DNA from: Flammeovirgaceae bacterium UBA7330
GTDB taxonomy: Bacteria > Bacteroidota > Bacteroidia > Cytophagales > Cyclobacteriaceae
Length of the DNA stretch: 64,000 bases
Direction: 5' to 3'
NCBI GenBank assembly: GCA_002471275.1
Contig: DKPQ01000005.1
Span: 310,001 to 374,000 of the forward strand
The notes under the pieces are model-generated. The model saw only the letters and a program-made list of their open reading frames with translations, did no database searches and had not been told where the DNA came from. A program made the position numbers and the translations under genes. Shown here one piece after another: positions 26,295 through 34,679 of the stretch (positions within the stretch are counted from its first letter, which is position 1; each line of letters opens with the position of its first letter).

Positions 26295-26708
26295 ATGGAA
26301 AATCAAAACAAATTCCACATCGGCATGCATGTCACAGACATCCAGAAAACCGTAGATTTTTATCAACACTTGTTTGGTGTACAGCCGATCAAGCAGAAAA
26401 AAGATTATGCAAAATTTGAGTTGGACAATCCCGGCTTAGTCATATCATTTATCGAATCACCCAAGAAAGTTGGTAATCAATTCGGGCATCTTGGGATCCG
26501 GGTGAACTCGCAGGAAGAATTAGAGGCTAAGAAGATTGAAGTATCCGGCTACCTTGAAATAGCCCTGGAAGAAGAAGCAACCAATTGCTGCTACGCGGTA
26601 CAGAACAAATTTTGGGTCAATGACCCCGATGGATATGAATGGGAAGTCTATCACTTCATTGAGGATGCTGAAAAGAAGCCAAAACAATCGCTGGTTAATT
26701 GTTGCTAA
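26295..26708 (+). CDS. arsI: ArsI/CadI-family VOC metalloenzyme
   Basis: 137 residues, one VOC/glyoxalase-fold domain of the ArsI/CadI group. The metal-ligand region HIGMHVTDIQKTVDFYQHLFG (N-terminal) and FGHLGIRVNSQEELE are followed by the vicinal pair in TNCCYAVQNKFWVNDPDGYEWEVY, which binds trivalent arsenicals in ArsI C-As lyases. The C-terminus ends LVNCC, giving another cysteine pair. Predicted role: organoarsenical demethylation or metal(loid) resistance. It precedes an arsenate-reductase-like gene and sits behind ArsR-type operator sites. Confidence 0.85.
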   Translation: MENQNKFHIGMHVTDIQKTVDFYQHLFGVQPIKQKKDYAKFELDNPGLVISFIESPKKVGNQFGHLGIRVNSQEELEAKKIEVSGYLEIALEEEATNCCYAVQNKFWVNDPDGYEWEVYHFIEDAEKKPKQSLVNCC

Positions 26709-26720
26709 ATATTAGAAATC

Positions 26721-26799
26721 ATGAAATGAGCATGATTTGGCAAACCGATCACCCCAGCGAACCGGTGTCCGATAAAAAATTAACTATATACACATGAAA
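26721..26799. repeat. Start-codon-proximal leader repeat (ars copy)
   Basis: A 73-nt leader runs from the decoy ATG-AAA-TGA at 26721 to the real ATG-AAA at 26794. Its last 35 nt (26765-26799) match 39514-39548 at 33 of 35 positions. The front half also resembles the tandem units there (ATGAAAT..GCAT..GGCAAA). It begins 13 nt after the arsI stop codon. Confidence 0.6.
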
Positions 26800-27465
26800 A
26801 TCATAATCCTAACTTTGACTTTACTGCTATCAACAGCTTCAATGAAAGCGGAATTCCATCCACAGCTGGAAGATTACTTGCTGAGCGTCCTCAGGGAAAT
26901 CGAGCAAATACCTGAAGAACGAAAAGCCTTATTGAATGAATTCTCTGATTACTTAAGGGTAAAAAGAGAAGCAGGTGAGGAAATAAGACTCAACTTCATT
27001 TGTACGCACAACTCGAGAAGAAGCCACATGGGTCAGCTTTGGGCCCAGGTAGCTGCAGATTACTACGGAATAGAGAAGGTATTCACTTTTTCCGGTGGAA
27101 CGGAAGCGACGGCTTTTGATCCAAAAGCCATTGAGGCTATGGAGCGATCCGGATTCAAAATTGCAAAAGGGATAGGAGGTGAAAACCCACGATACCAGGT
27201 TTCATATGGCAAGAACACACCCAACATGGTCTTGTTTTCGAAGAAATATGATGACCCGCTTAATCCCACTTATGGATTTGCCGCTATCATGACCTGCTCA
27301 GAGGCAGATGAGGAATGCCCCTTAGTCCGTGGAGCCGAAAGGAGATTGTCATTATATTATGATGATCCGAAAGCGTTTGATGGAACTCCACAGGAAACTG
27401 CGCAGTATGATGAGCGGTGTAGACAAATCGCTGTTGAGATGCTTTACGTTATGTCCAGGGTTTAA
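26794..27465 (+). CDS. Arsenate reductase-like low-MW phosphatase, possible exported form
   Basis: 223 residues. A low-molecular-weight phosphatase/ArsC fold with the P-loop FICTHNSRRSHMGQLW (nucleophilic Cys in CTHNSRR near residue 71), FSGGTEATAFDP, and a late acid-bearing TCSEADEECP segment with two further cysteines. The preceding gene is arsI, which supports arsenate reduction. A hydrophobic N-terminus (MKIIILTLTLLLSTASMKA) resembles a signal peptide, unusual for a thiol-dependent arsenate reductase. If translation starts at Met17 (26842) the enzyme would be cytosolic. Confidence 0.8.
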   Translation: MKIIILTLTLLLSTASMKAEFHPQLEDYLLSVLREIEQIPEERKALLNEFSDYLRVKREAGEEIRLNFICTHNSRRSHMGQLWAQVAADYYGIEKVFTFSGGTEATAFDPKAIEAMERSGFKIAKGIGGENPRYQVSYGKNTPNMVLFSKKYDDPLNPTYGFAAIMTCSEADEECPLVRGAERRLSLYYDDPKAFDGTPQETAQYDERCRQIAVEMLYVMSRV

Positions 27466-27467
27466 AA

Positions 27468-27643
27468 CTGAAATATGCAATAGAAAATCTATTCCATAAA
27501 TAAACACTTTGAAACAGACACTTACCGTCAACTTGTTGAATCACCATAGCGGTGCTATCGGTCCGCCGACGCGGACTCATTAACATAAGTGTCTGTTTCT
27601 TTGTGTTTTATGCCTTCATCACGATTCCTATTGCATATTTCAG
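27468..27643. repeat. Large imperfect inverted repeat with internal hairpins
   Basis: Outer arms 27468-27483 and 27628-27643 (CTGAAATATGCAATAG and its exact complement) and inner arms 27511-27524 and 27586-27599 (GAAACAGACACTTA and exact complement) form a ~57-bp imperfect stem. The loop holds three small hairpins: TCAAC-TT-GTTGA, ATAGC-GGT-GCTAT and GTCCGC-CGAC-GCGGAC (27528-27576). No ORF is present. It resembles a MITE-like or structured-RNA element. Confidence 0.65.
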
Positions 27644-27716
27644 GATAAAATTCTGTTAAATCAGGTTAAAAAAGAGGTCTGAAAAATCATCCTTTTTAAG
27701 TTTTACAAAACAAGGG

Positions 27717-27724
27717 TATTTTTG
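27717..27724 (+). promoter_or_regulatory. -7 box for moxR
   Basis: TATTTTTG fits TAnnTTTG and lies 31 nt before the moxR start. The -33 region is only T-rich. Confidence 0.5.
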
Positions 27725-27754
27725 CTCCCCTAAATGTGAATCATAAAAAGCAAG

Positions 27755-28732
27755 ATGGATCAGGACATCAAGAAAGAGCACCAGAAAAAGATCAAAGAAG
27801 TAATCGGTGAAGTAGGTAAGGTAGTAGTGGGCCAAGACTATATGGTCAATCGATTGTTGATTGGTCTGTTCACCCAGGGACATATATTGCTGGAAGGGGT
27901 TCCTGGTCTGGCCAAGACCCTTACGGTCAATACCCTGGCCAATGTGTTAAAGCTGGATTTCAAAAGAATTCAGTTCACGCCAGACCTATTGCCAGCGGAC
28001 CTGATTGGAACCATGATCTATAATCAGCAGAAGGCCGATTTTGAAGTGAAGAAAGGACCGATCTTTTCTAACCTGATCCTGGCAGATGAGGTGAACCGTT
28101 CTCCTGCCAAAGTACAATCAGCGCTTCTGGAAGCTATGCAGGAGAAGACAGTGACTATCGGTGAAAATACATTCGCATTGGATCGACCTTTCCTGGTAAT
28201 GGCCACACAAAACCCGGTAGACCAGGAAGGGACCTATCCATTGCCTGAAGCCCAGGTAGACCGTTTCATGCTCAAAGTGCATGTAGGCTACCTGTCTAAG
28301 GAAAATGAACTTGAGGTGATGAAGCGTATGTCCAACATGTCTTTTGATGCCAAGCTCAAAACCATCCTGACTAAAAAAGACATCTTTTCCATTCGGGAGG
28401 AGATCAATCAGGTGGTTATTTCAGAGTCGCTGGAGAAATACATCATCGAACTGGTATTTGCTACCCGAAATCCTGCTGATTATGGTTTAGACAACGAGGC
28501 CCAATACATCCAGTTTGGTGCTTCACCACGAGCCTCGATCAATCTCAACCTGGCAGCCAAAGCCATTGCCTTCTTTGACGAAAGGGATTATGTGTTGCCT
28601 GAGGATGTGAAAGAAGTGGCCTACGATGTGATGAATCACAGAATTCTGCTCAACTATGAGGCTGAGGCTGATGGAGTCAGTACGCATGACATCATCAAGG
28701 CGATTCTGGGTAAAGTCCAGATCAGTAAATGA
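27755..28732 (+). CDS. MoxR-family AAA+ ATPase
   Basis: 325 residues. AAA+ motifs: Walker A GVPGLAKT (48-55), Walker B ILADEVNRSP, sensor 1 VMATQNP, and the MoxR-typical QFTPDLLPADLIGTMIY. Members act as chaperones that activate or mature partner proteins, often von Willebrand/DUF58 proteins. Here no DUF58 or VWA gene follows; the next gene is a TonB receptor. A complex, if any, would use partners from elsewhere. Confidence 0.93.
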   Translation: MDQDIKKEHQKKIKEVIGEVGKVVVGQDYMVNRLLIGLFTQGHILLEGVPGLAKTLTVNTLANVLKLDFKRIQFTPDLLPADLIGTMIYNQQKADFEVKKGPIFSNLILADEVNRSPAKVQSALLEAMQEKTVTIGENTFALDRPFLVMATQNPVDQEGTYPLPEAQVDRFMLKVHVGYLSKENELEVMKRMSNMSFDAKLKTILTKKDIFSIREEINQVVISESLEKYIIELVFATRNPADYGLDNEAQYIQFGASPRASINLNLAAKAIAFFDERDYVLPEDVKEVAYDVMNHRILLNYEAEADGVSTHDIIKAILGKVQISK

Positions 28733-29064
28733 TCTCCTTAGAATTGAAACTTCCTTGAGTGGGATTGCTCCGAAAGGGCTGTTTGATACCTCTCCAGTGG
28801 CTAAATTACTACTTTTCGCTTTCTGAATTTAACATTTAGTTAACACGAATAATATACGGTTAATTCTCATTTCATAATTACGTAACCTTCGTAATCCGGG
28901 CATAATAAATATCATATTAGTTTAATGATATGGTAATAATAGTGCCCCCCCTACTTAACATACTCACCTCACTTTTGTACTGAAATTAATTCTGTTAGGA
29001 ATGAGTGCAAACAGAGATCTCATTCTTGCAGAATTGTGCGGGGTTATTGCAATAATTAAAAAAT
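28733..29064. other. 332-nt region upstream of the TonB receptor
   Basis: No gene is visible. TTAACA recurs with an exact 11-bp period (28829 and 28840), the spacing used by PhoB boxes, so a phosphate-type control site is conceivable but weakly supported. The rest is AT-rich. Confidence 0.35.
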
Positions 29065-31830
29065 ATGGATGAGATGAAGAGAATACTATTTATTGTATTG
29101 TCGCTATTGTTTTTAAGCGTTTCTGCACAAGAAACAGGTTCTATTGTTGGAAAGATTGTGGATAGTGAAGCCGGAGATGAAGCTTTACCCTTCGCAACGA
29201 TCATAATAGAAGGTACCACCACAGGTACCACAAGTGATTTTGATGGTCTTTTTGCCATCGCAAATCTTCCTGCTGGTTCTTACAACCTGCAAATTAGCTC
29301 GGTTGGTTATGAGACTGTCACATTGAGGGATCTGATTGTTGAGCCGGGCAAGGCCCTGGAAGTGAACATTCCTATGTCAACCGGTAGCGTAGACCTTGAA
29401 GCTGTTGTTGTCACTTCTAAGGTAGAAACCGAATCAGAGATTGCCCTTTTAGTTCTACAAAAAAAATCCGTAGAGATGAAAGAATCTATTGGGGCACAGG
29501 AGCTTTCAAGAAAGGGAGTTAGCAATGCTGAAGCAGCCGTGACCAAAATAAGCGGTGTAAGTAAGCAACAAGGTGTGAAAAACGTTTTTGTGAGAGGTTT
29601 GGGTGACAGATATAACTCTACCTCTTTAAACAACCTTCCGCTACCTTCAGAAGATCCTGAGTATAAAAATATCACACTTGATTTCTTTTCGTCTGATATT
29701 ATCAATAGTATAGATGTAAACAAATCTTTCAACCATCACTTATATGGTGATGAAGCCGGAGCAAACGTCAACATTTTCTCTAAAAGACTGGATGATGACA
29801 GATTGCTTGAGGTTGGTGTATCTACCGGAGTGAACTCACAGGCTATATCTACCTCTACCTTCATTCAGCCAGCTGAATCAAACTTCCTTGGAATTACCAA
29901 CAGAGAAAATCCCATTTCCGATCTAAATACCTACAGTTTTGGAAATAGCCTGGATGCCTCAGCAAATAATTCACCAATCAACCTGGGTTTCAATATTGCG
30001 GCCGGCAAGAAATTTAAAGTTGGCTCGAATGACCTGAGTGTTTTTGTCGTAGGAGCTTCCACCAATGATTATTCTTACAGAGAAGGAAAAGCCCGTGGGG
30101 CAGTGAATGGACTGGGCCAATCAGGTAAAGACTGGAATTATGAGAAATATATCGCCAGCAAAAATCAGATTTTGATGGGTAACTTCAGACTGGATCTGGC
30201 TGGTCAAAATTATTTAGCCTTAAACAGCTTGTTTATCCATGATAACACAGCTAGTGTTGGCGACTATCGCGGAGAGAATATTCAAAATATTTCCGAGCTG
30301 GATGATCGTACTGCCTATCTCCGTCGTCAGCAGGTAAATGATAACGCACTTTATGTAAATCAGCTGATTGGCCATTTTGAACTGACAGACAAAATTGTTT
30401 CAGAAGCTGGAGTTTCTTACAATTTGGTTCAGGGTTCTGAGCCGGACAGAAGGACCAACACTTTTGTTAGGATGAAAGAAACGGGTGAATACAGAAATAC
30501 ATCCGGGAGCGCCGGGGTTAACCACAGGTTTTTCTCTGAGCTTACAGAAAATGATATCGCTGGATATCTAAAATTTGATTACAGGTTTCTTGGAGATGAA
30601 AACAATAGTAAAATTCAGCTGGGCTATAACTACAGAAACACAAACAGGGAATTTTTGTGGAGACAGTTTGGACATGATTTTAGCACACAAAGCACAGTCG
30701 ATATCAATAATTTGGATGGAAGTCTCTTTAATCAGCAATCTATCAATGACGGAACTTTTGCCCTTGTTACCAACTGGGGGAGAGGTGGATCATTTAATGT
30801 CTTAAGGCCGGAATCGTACAATGGAGACAAGACCATCCACGCTCCTTACGCCTCTTTGACTTATGAATTTAATCAACGTCTGACGTTGAACATGGGCTTG
30901 CGGTATGAAATGATCGATCAGGAAGTTACCTGGGATACCGGGCAACTTCCTAATACCTTTGGTCAGAACCTGGCGGCAACAAACCCTACTTACCTTCTGC
31001 CGAGCTTTACATTAAAAGCCAATATCACTGAAAATGACATTGTCAGACTCGCAGGAAGTAAAACCTATACTTTTCCGCAGTTCAAAGAACTGGCACCCTT
31101 CCTTTATGAGGATGTGAACTTCTTCAGTTTTGGAAACCCTGACCTGGTACCTGCTCAGAACTATAACCTTGACCTGAAGTATGAGAAATACTTTAGTCGG
31201 GGAGAGGTCATCTCCTTCACAGGATTCTATAAATATGTTGACAATGCAATCAACAGGGCCCTGGTTGTATCTGCAGCCAACGAGCTTTCATATGTCAATA
31301 CAGGGGAAGCCACAGCTGCCGGAGTAGAAATGGAGCTTAGAAAATCCCTGTTTCAAGGGGAAACCCGAAATGGCTACCACACATTAAATGCGGGGGTTAA
31401 TTTCTCATACCTGCATACGGATTCGAAACTCGTCGACGTGGATACAGACGCGCTTGATGTAGAGTTTACCAACAGCAGCAGTCAGCTGGAAGGGGCATCT
31501 CCAATCCTGTTAAATGCAGATCTGACGTATTCAATCGATAAGGACGGTGAGCCTAAATTCCTGAGCACCGCTGTCGTTAACTATTTCAGCTCAAGAGTTT
31601 TTGCATTTGGTACATTAGGAAGGGAAAACTTTGTGGAAAAAGGGATACCTACGTTCGATATCATTTCAAAATTTCATTTAGATAGCAAGTCTACCATAGG
31701 ACTGAATCTTAAAAACCTGCTAAACCCCACTTATAAGATTTCAATGGATACAGCTGAAGGTGAGGATTTCATCATCGAGGACTATCAGCTGGGGATGAAT
31801 GTATCCCTTTCCTACAGTTTTAAATTTTAA
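29065..31830 (+). CDS. TonB-dependent receptor with carboxypeptidase-like domain
   Basis: 921 residues. Signal peptide (MKRILFIVLSLLFLSVSAQ, from Met4 at 29074), a CarboxypepD_reg-like domain (GSIVGKIVDSEAGDEALPFA to ~100), a plug domain (VFVRGLGDRYNSTSLNNLPL; IDVNKSFNHHLYGDEAGANV), and a long beta-barrel ending in SYSFKF. It would import a bound compound at the outer membrane with TonB energy. The next gene encodes a beta-helix lipoprotein 25 nt later, a frequent pairing. Substrate unknown; no SusD-like partner is present. Confidence 0.93.
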   Translation: MDEMKRILFIVLSLLFLSVSAQETGSIVGKIVDSEAGDEALPFATIIIEGTTTGTTSDFDGLFAIANLPAGSYNLQISSVGYETVTLRDLIVEPGKALEVNIPMSTGSVDLEAVVVTSKVETESEIALLVLQKKSVEMKESIGAQELSRKGVSNAEAAVTKISGVSKQQGVKNVFVRGLGDRYNSTSLNNLPLPSEDPEYKNITLDFFSSDIINSIDVNKSFNHHLYGDEAGANVNIFSKRLDDDRLLEVGVSTGVNSQAISTSTFIQPAESNFLGITNRENPISDLNTYSFGNSLDASANNSPINLGFNIAAGKKFKVGSNDLSVFVVGASTNDYSYREGKARGAVNGLGQSGKDWNYEKYIASKNQILMGNFRLDLAGQNYLALNSLFIHDNTASVGDYRGENIQNISELDDRTAYLRRQQVNDNALYVNQLIGHFELTDKIVSEAGVSYNLVQGSEPDRRTNTFVRMKETGEYRNTSGSAGVNHRFFSELTENDIAGYLKFDYRFLGDENNSKIQLGYNYRNTNREFLWRQFGHDFSTQSTVDINNLDGSLFNQQSINDGTFALVTNWGRGGSFNVLRPESYNGDKTIHAPYASLTYEFNQRLTLNMGLRYEMIDQEVTWDTGQLPNTFGQNLAATNPTYLLPSFTLKANITENDIVRLAGSKTYTFPQFKELAPFLYEDVNFFSFGNPDLVPAQNYNLDLKYEKYFSRGEVISFTGFYKYVDNAINRALVVSAANELSYVNTGEATAAGVEMELRKSLFQGETRNGYHTLNAGVNFSYLHTDSKLVDVDTDALDVEFTNSSSQLEGASPILLNADLTYSIDKDGEPKFLSTAVVNYFSSRVFAFGTLGRENFVEKGIPTFDIISKFHLDSKSTIGLNLKNLLNPTYKISMDTAEGEDFIIEDYQLGMNVSLSYSFKF

Positions 31831-31855
31831 ACTCGAAATAATAATTTAAATTGAA

Positions 31856-33079
31856 ATGAAAAACCTACAAAGCCTATTTTTACTTTTATTCGTTGCTTCA
31901 GCAACCGTTTTCACCGGATGTAACGAAGGTGAAGGCGGAGATCCGGAACCTAATAAAGATGGTATTATTACTTCTCAGGAGGATGATGATTTGGATCCTG
32001 AGTCATTACAAGGAGAGGTGAAAGCTGATATTGTTTTGGATGCCAACACTACATGGATTCTGACTGGTCCATTATCCGTAAAAGACGGATTTACCCTCAC
32101 CATTGATCCCGGCACAACGATCAAAGCTGCCGCCGGTGGCACGAATGTTTATATCGCCATTGAGCAAGGTGCAAAAATCGATGCAGAAGGTACTGCTTCT
32201 GCTCCAATTACAATCACCTCCAATGCTGCGAACCCTAGAGCAGGTGACTGGGGAGGCTTGATCGTATGTGGTAAAGCAACTATCTCTGGTGAAGATGCTT
32301 CAGCAACATCTACAACTGAAGTTCTTCCCCTTACTTATGGCGGTGGTACTGATGATGAGGATGATTCCGGAACCATCAAATACGTTGAACTTTGGTATAC
32401 TGGTGCCCGAATCAACGGAGAGAAAGAATTCAATGGTTTTACTCTCTATGGTGTTGGGTCTAGTACTGTAGTTGAAAACATTGCAGTGTTCTACGGAGAT
32501 GACGACGCCATTGAGTTCTTCGGTGGAACAGTTGAGGTGGTAAATGCTTTGATGGTCAATGCAAGAGATGACATGTTTGACTGGACACAGGGATGGACTG
32601 GTAAAGGCACCAACTTCTACGGACTAAGAACCGAAGGTTATACTTCAATCTCTGAAGATACCAGAGGTGTAGAGGCAGACGGTAACCTGGATGGCAACTC
32701 ACCTTCTCATATCAACCAGTCAAACCCTACAATCACAGGTTTGACTATCATCAACGAAGAACCTCTCGTAGACTTTGCTGACCTTATCAAAATCAGAAGA
32801 GGTAGTGGGGCTACTATCACCGGTCTGTATGTATCTGACGTGTCTGATGCTTCTGACTTTATCGATTTCTCTGACAGTAAGGGAATGGCTGACAATGCTA
32901 CTTCTGTGACAGGAAAAGGTGTTGGAACTGTCGATGTGGAAGATGTAAAAACACAGTCAGACTTTGATGATCCTGCAGACGGAATTCAGGCTGATGAAAT
33001 GACTGATGCTACATTCACATTCGATGATGCCGCAACCTCAGTAGACTTTGGACTTTTCAGCTGGACTAGCTGGGAGTAA
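31856..33079 (+). CDS. Surface lipoprotein with beta-helix-like repeats
   Basis: 407 residues. Lipoprotein signal (SATVFTGC, lipidated Cys22) followed by acidic linker sequence (EDDDLDPESLQGEV). The body has TWILTGPLSVKDGFTLTIDP, GTTIKAAAGGTNVYIAI, APITITSNAANPRAGDWGGL, a pattern of glycine/asparagine-rich rungs known from Bacteroidota proteins paired with TonB receptors. It follows the receptor in the same operon and ends at a strong terminator. A role in ligand capture is inferred; such proteins are sometimes mis-annotated as multidrug transporters. Confidence 0.8.
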   Translation: MKNLQSLFLLLFVASATVFTGCNEGEGGDPEPNKDGIITSQEDDDLDPESLQGEVKADIVLDANTTWILTGPLSVKDGFTLTIDPGTTIKAAAGGTNVYIAIEQGAKIDAEGTASAPITITSNAANPRAGDWGGLIVCGKATISGEDASATSTTEVLPLTYGGGTDDEDDSGTIKYVELWYTGARINGEKEFNGFTLYGVGSSTVVENIAVFYGDDDAIEFFGGTVEVVNALMVNARDDMFDWTQGWTGKGTNFYGLRTEGYTSISEDTRGVEADGNLDGNSPSHINQSNPTITGLTIINEEPLVDFADLIKIRRGSGATITGLYVSDVSDASDFIDFSDSKGMADNATSVTGKGVGTVDVEDVKTQSDFDDPADGIQADEMTDATFTFDDAATSVDFGLFSWTSWE

Positions 33080-33100
33080 TTTCCGGATAAAGAAATAGAG

Positions 33101-33126
33101 AAGGGGCTCAATGGCCCCTTTTTTTA
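33101..33126. terminator. Intrinsic terminator between convergent genes
   Basis: AAGGGGC / GCCCCTT stem (33101-33107 and 33114-33120) with a 6-nt loop, followed by TTTTTA on the plus strand. The minus strand side is moderately T-rich, so it may serve both convergent genes. Confidence 0.75.
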
Positions 33127-33699
33127 TTGTAGCTTCTTTACACGCTCCTTTACTTCGTCCATCGCAGTGTTCACCTCCATAAGGGAATCAAAGTATTGAT
33201 TTTCCTTGGTGGCATCGCCACTTACTTTATCCAGTTTTTTAGTGACCTGCACTGCCTGCTTTTCCAATGACTTCAGCTCATCTTCCAGGAAGGATCGGTA
33301 ATATTCCTGCTTAAACTCAAAGAGTAAAGTCTTCACCTGTTTCAGGTATTTCTGCTCCTGATCTTTGGGCATTTCATCATTCTTCAATGTCAGGTAAAAA
33401 AGCGTACCTTCTTTGAACTTCACACTCCTGGTAATCACTTTCACATTCATCATCTCCTCGTGGACCAGCGTGGTTTCGTAATACCGTCGCATATTCACAG
33501 GCTTGCCAAATTCACGGGAGAATTTCCACCAGCCTTTACGTACATCCTTGCTGTCAAAATCCAGGAAGGTTTTAAACCCCGGATAGACATTTGATTCAAT
33601 GGTCAGGTTTGTAGGCTCAATTTCAGGCGAATAAACCTGAGACACTACCTGTGTAAATGAAATTATTAAGAGAAAATAAAAGAGGATTTTACTGACCAT
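33124..33699 (-). CDS. Exported protein with C-terminal coiled coil
   Basis: 191 residues. Signal peptide (MVSKILFYFLLIISFTQVVSQ), an N-terminal half with a WWKFSREFGKP motif and beta-strand-like segments, and a charged helical C-terminal half (LKSLEKQAVQVTKKLDKVSG, MDEVKERVKKLQ) likely forming a coiled coil. It converges on the lipoprotein gene at 33079. No family is recognised; export to the periplasm is likely. Confidence 0.7.
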   Translation of the reverse strand: MVSKILFYFLLIISFTQVVSQVYSPEIEPTNLTIESNVYPGFKTFLDFDSKDVRKGWWKFSREFGKPVNMRRYYETTLVHEEMMNVKVITRSVKFKEGTLFYLTLKNDEMPKDQEQKYLKQVKTLLFEFKQEYYRSFLEDELKSLEKQAVQVTKKLDKVSGDATKENQYFDSLMEVNTAMDEVKERVKKLQ

Positions 33700-33732
33700 T
33701 CGTTTAACTATATAAATTTAGATCAAATACAC

Positions 33733-34629
33733 ATGACAAAGGTATTAATCACAGGTGGAACGGGAATGATTGGTTCCGGTATTAGCAAACAATTGACTCA
33801 AGCCGGTCATCAGGTTGTTCATTTAAGCAGAACAACGAGTGCTGATGATGAATATTCTACTTTTGCCTGGGACATAGGCAAAGGGGTGATCGATGAAAAG
33901 GCATTTGAAGAGGTTGAATTTATTATCCACCTGGCAGGAGCCAGCATCAACCAGCGGTGGACGGAGAAAAATAAGAAAATAATCATCGATAGCCGTGTCA
34001 AATCAGCTAACCTGTTATTGGAGACAGTGCAGCGACTCAAAACTCCATTAAAAGCCTTCATATCCATGTCAGCCATCGGATATTACGGAGGTGATACAGG
34101 AGATAAATTGCTGACTGAATCCAGTAATCCGGGAAAAGATTTCCTGGCCGAAACGGTAACAAAATGGGAAAGTGCAGCTGATCAGTTTCAGGCTATTTGT
34201 CCGGTCACAAAATTCAGAACAGGTGTGGTACTTAGCAGTGAGGGTGGAGCGCTTCCTCAGATAGCAAAGCCTGTGAGATATGGTGTGGGAGCTCCTATTG
34301 GTTCCGGAAAACAATGGATGAGCTGGGTACACATCGATGATGTAGTCAATGCTTTTTGTGAGGCGGTTGAAGGCAGGTTGTCTGGTACCTTCAATTTGGT
34401 AGCCCCTCAGCCAGCCACCAATGCACAGTTCACGCGGGCAATTGCTAAAGCTTTACAACGTCCCCTCATTTTACCCAATGTTCCTTCTTTTGTCTTACGT
34501 CTGGCTTTAGGTGAAATGGCCACTATTGTCATCGGAGGCAACAATGTGTCTTCCGATTTTTTGGAAACTACCGGATTTAAGTTTAAATACACGGAGTTAG
34601 TCCGGGCATTGAAAGATTTGTTGGTTTAA
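33733..34629 (+). CDS. TIGR01777-type SDR epimerase (YfcH/SULA-like)
   Basis: 298 residues. Nucleotide-binding GGTGMIGSGI at the N-terminus (7-16), FIIHLAGASINQRWTEKNKK, the active-site-like ISMSAIGYYGGD, and a C-terminal DUF1731-like region (PQPATNAQFTRAIAKAL...NVPSFVLRLALGEM). Members are extended SDR proteins of largely unknown substrate. Stands 50 nt before the LOG-like gene, possibly in one transcript, although a -7 box lies between them. Confidence 0.93.
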   Translation: MTKVLITGGTGMIGSGISKQLTQAGHQVVHLSRTTSADDEYSTFAWDIGKGVIDEKAFEEVEFIIHLAGASINQRWTEKNKKIIIDSRVKSANLLLETVQRLKTPLKAFISMSAIGYYGGDTGDKLLTESSNPGKDFLAETVTKWESAADQFQAICPVTKFRTGVVLSSEGGALPQIAKPVRYGVGAPIGSGKQWMSWVHIDDVVNAFCEAVEGRLSGTFNLVAPQPATNAQFTRAIAKALQRPLILPNVPSFVLRLALGEMATIVIGGNNVSSDFLETTGFKFKYTELVRALKDLLV

Positions 34630-34635
34630 GGGAAT

Positions 34636-34643
34636 TATTTTTG
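34636..34643 (+). promoter_or_regulatory. -7 box for the LOG-like gene
   Basis: TATTTTTG fits TAnnTTTG, 37 nt before the start at 34680. A TTTG lies 15 nt upstream, a slightly short spacing. Confidence 0.45.
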
Positions 34644-34679
34644 TATCGATTAGATTCACTATTTCATAACTATCATTGA

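Noticed and set aside
33700..33735. Partial resemblance of the epimerase leader (TTAACTATATA...ATACACATG) to the dispersed leader repeat
   Set aside because: Only short AT-rich segments match and the spacing differs; no false start codon is present.
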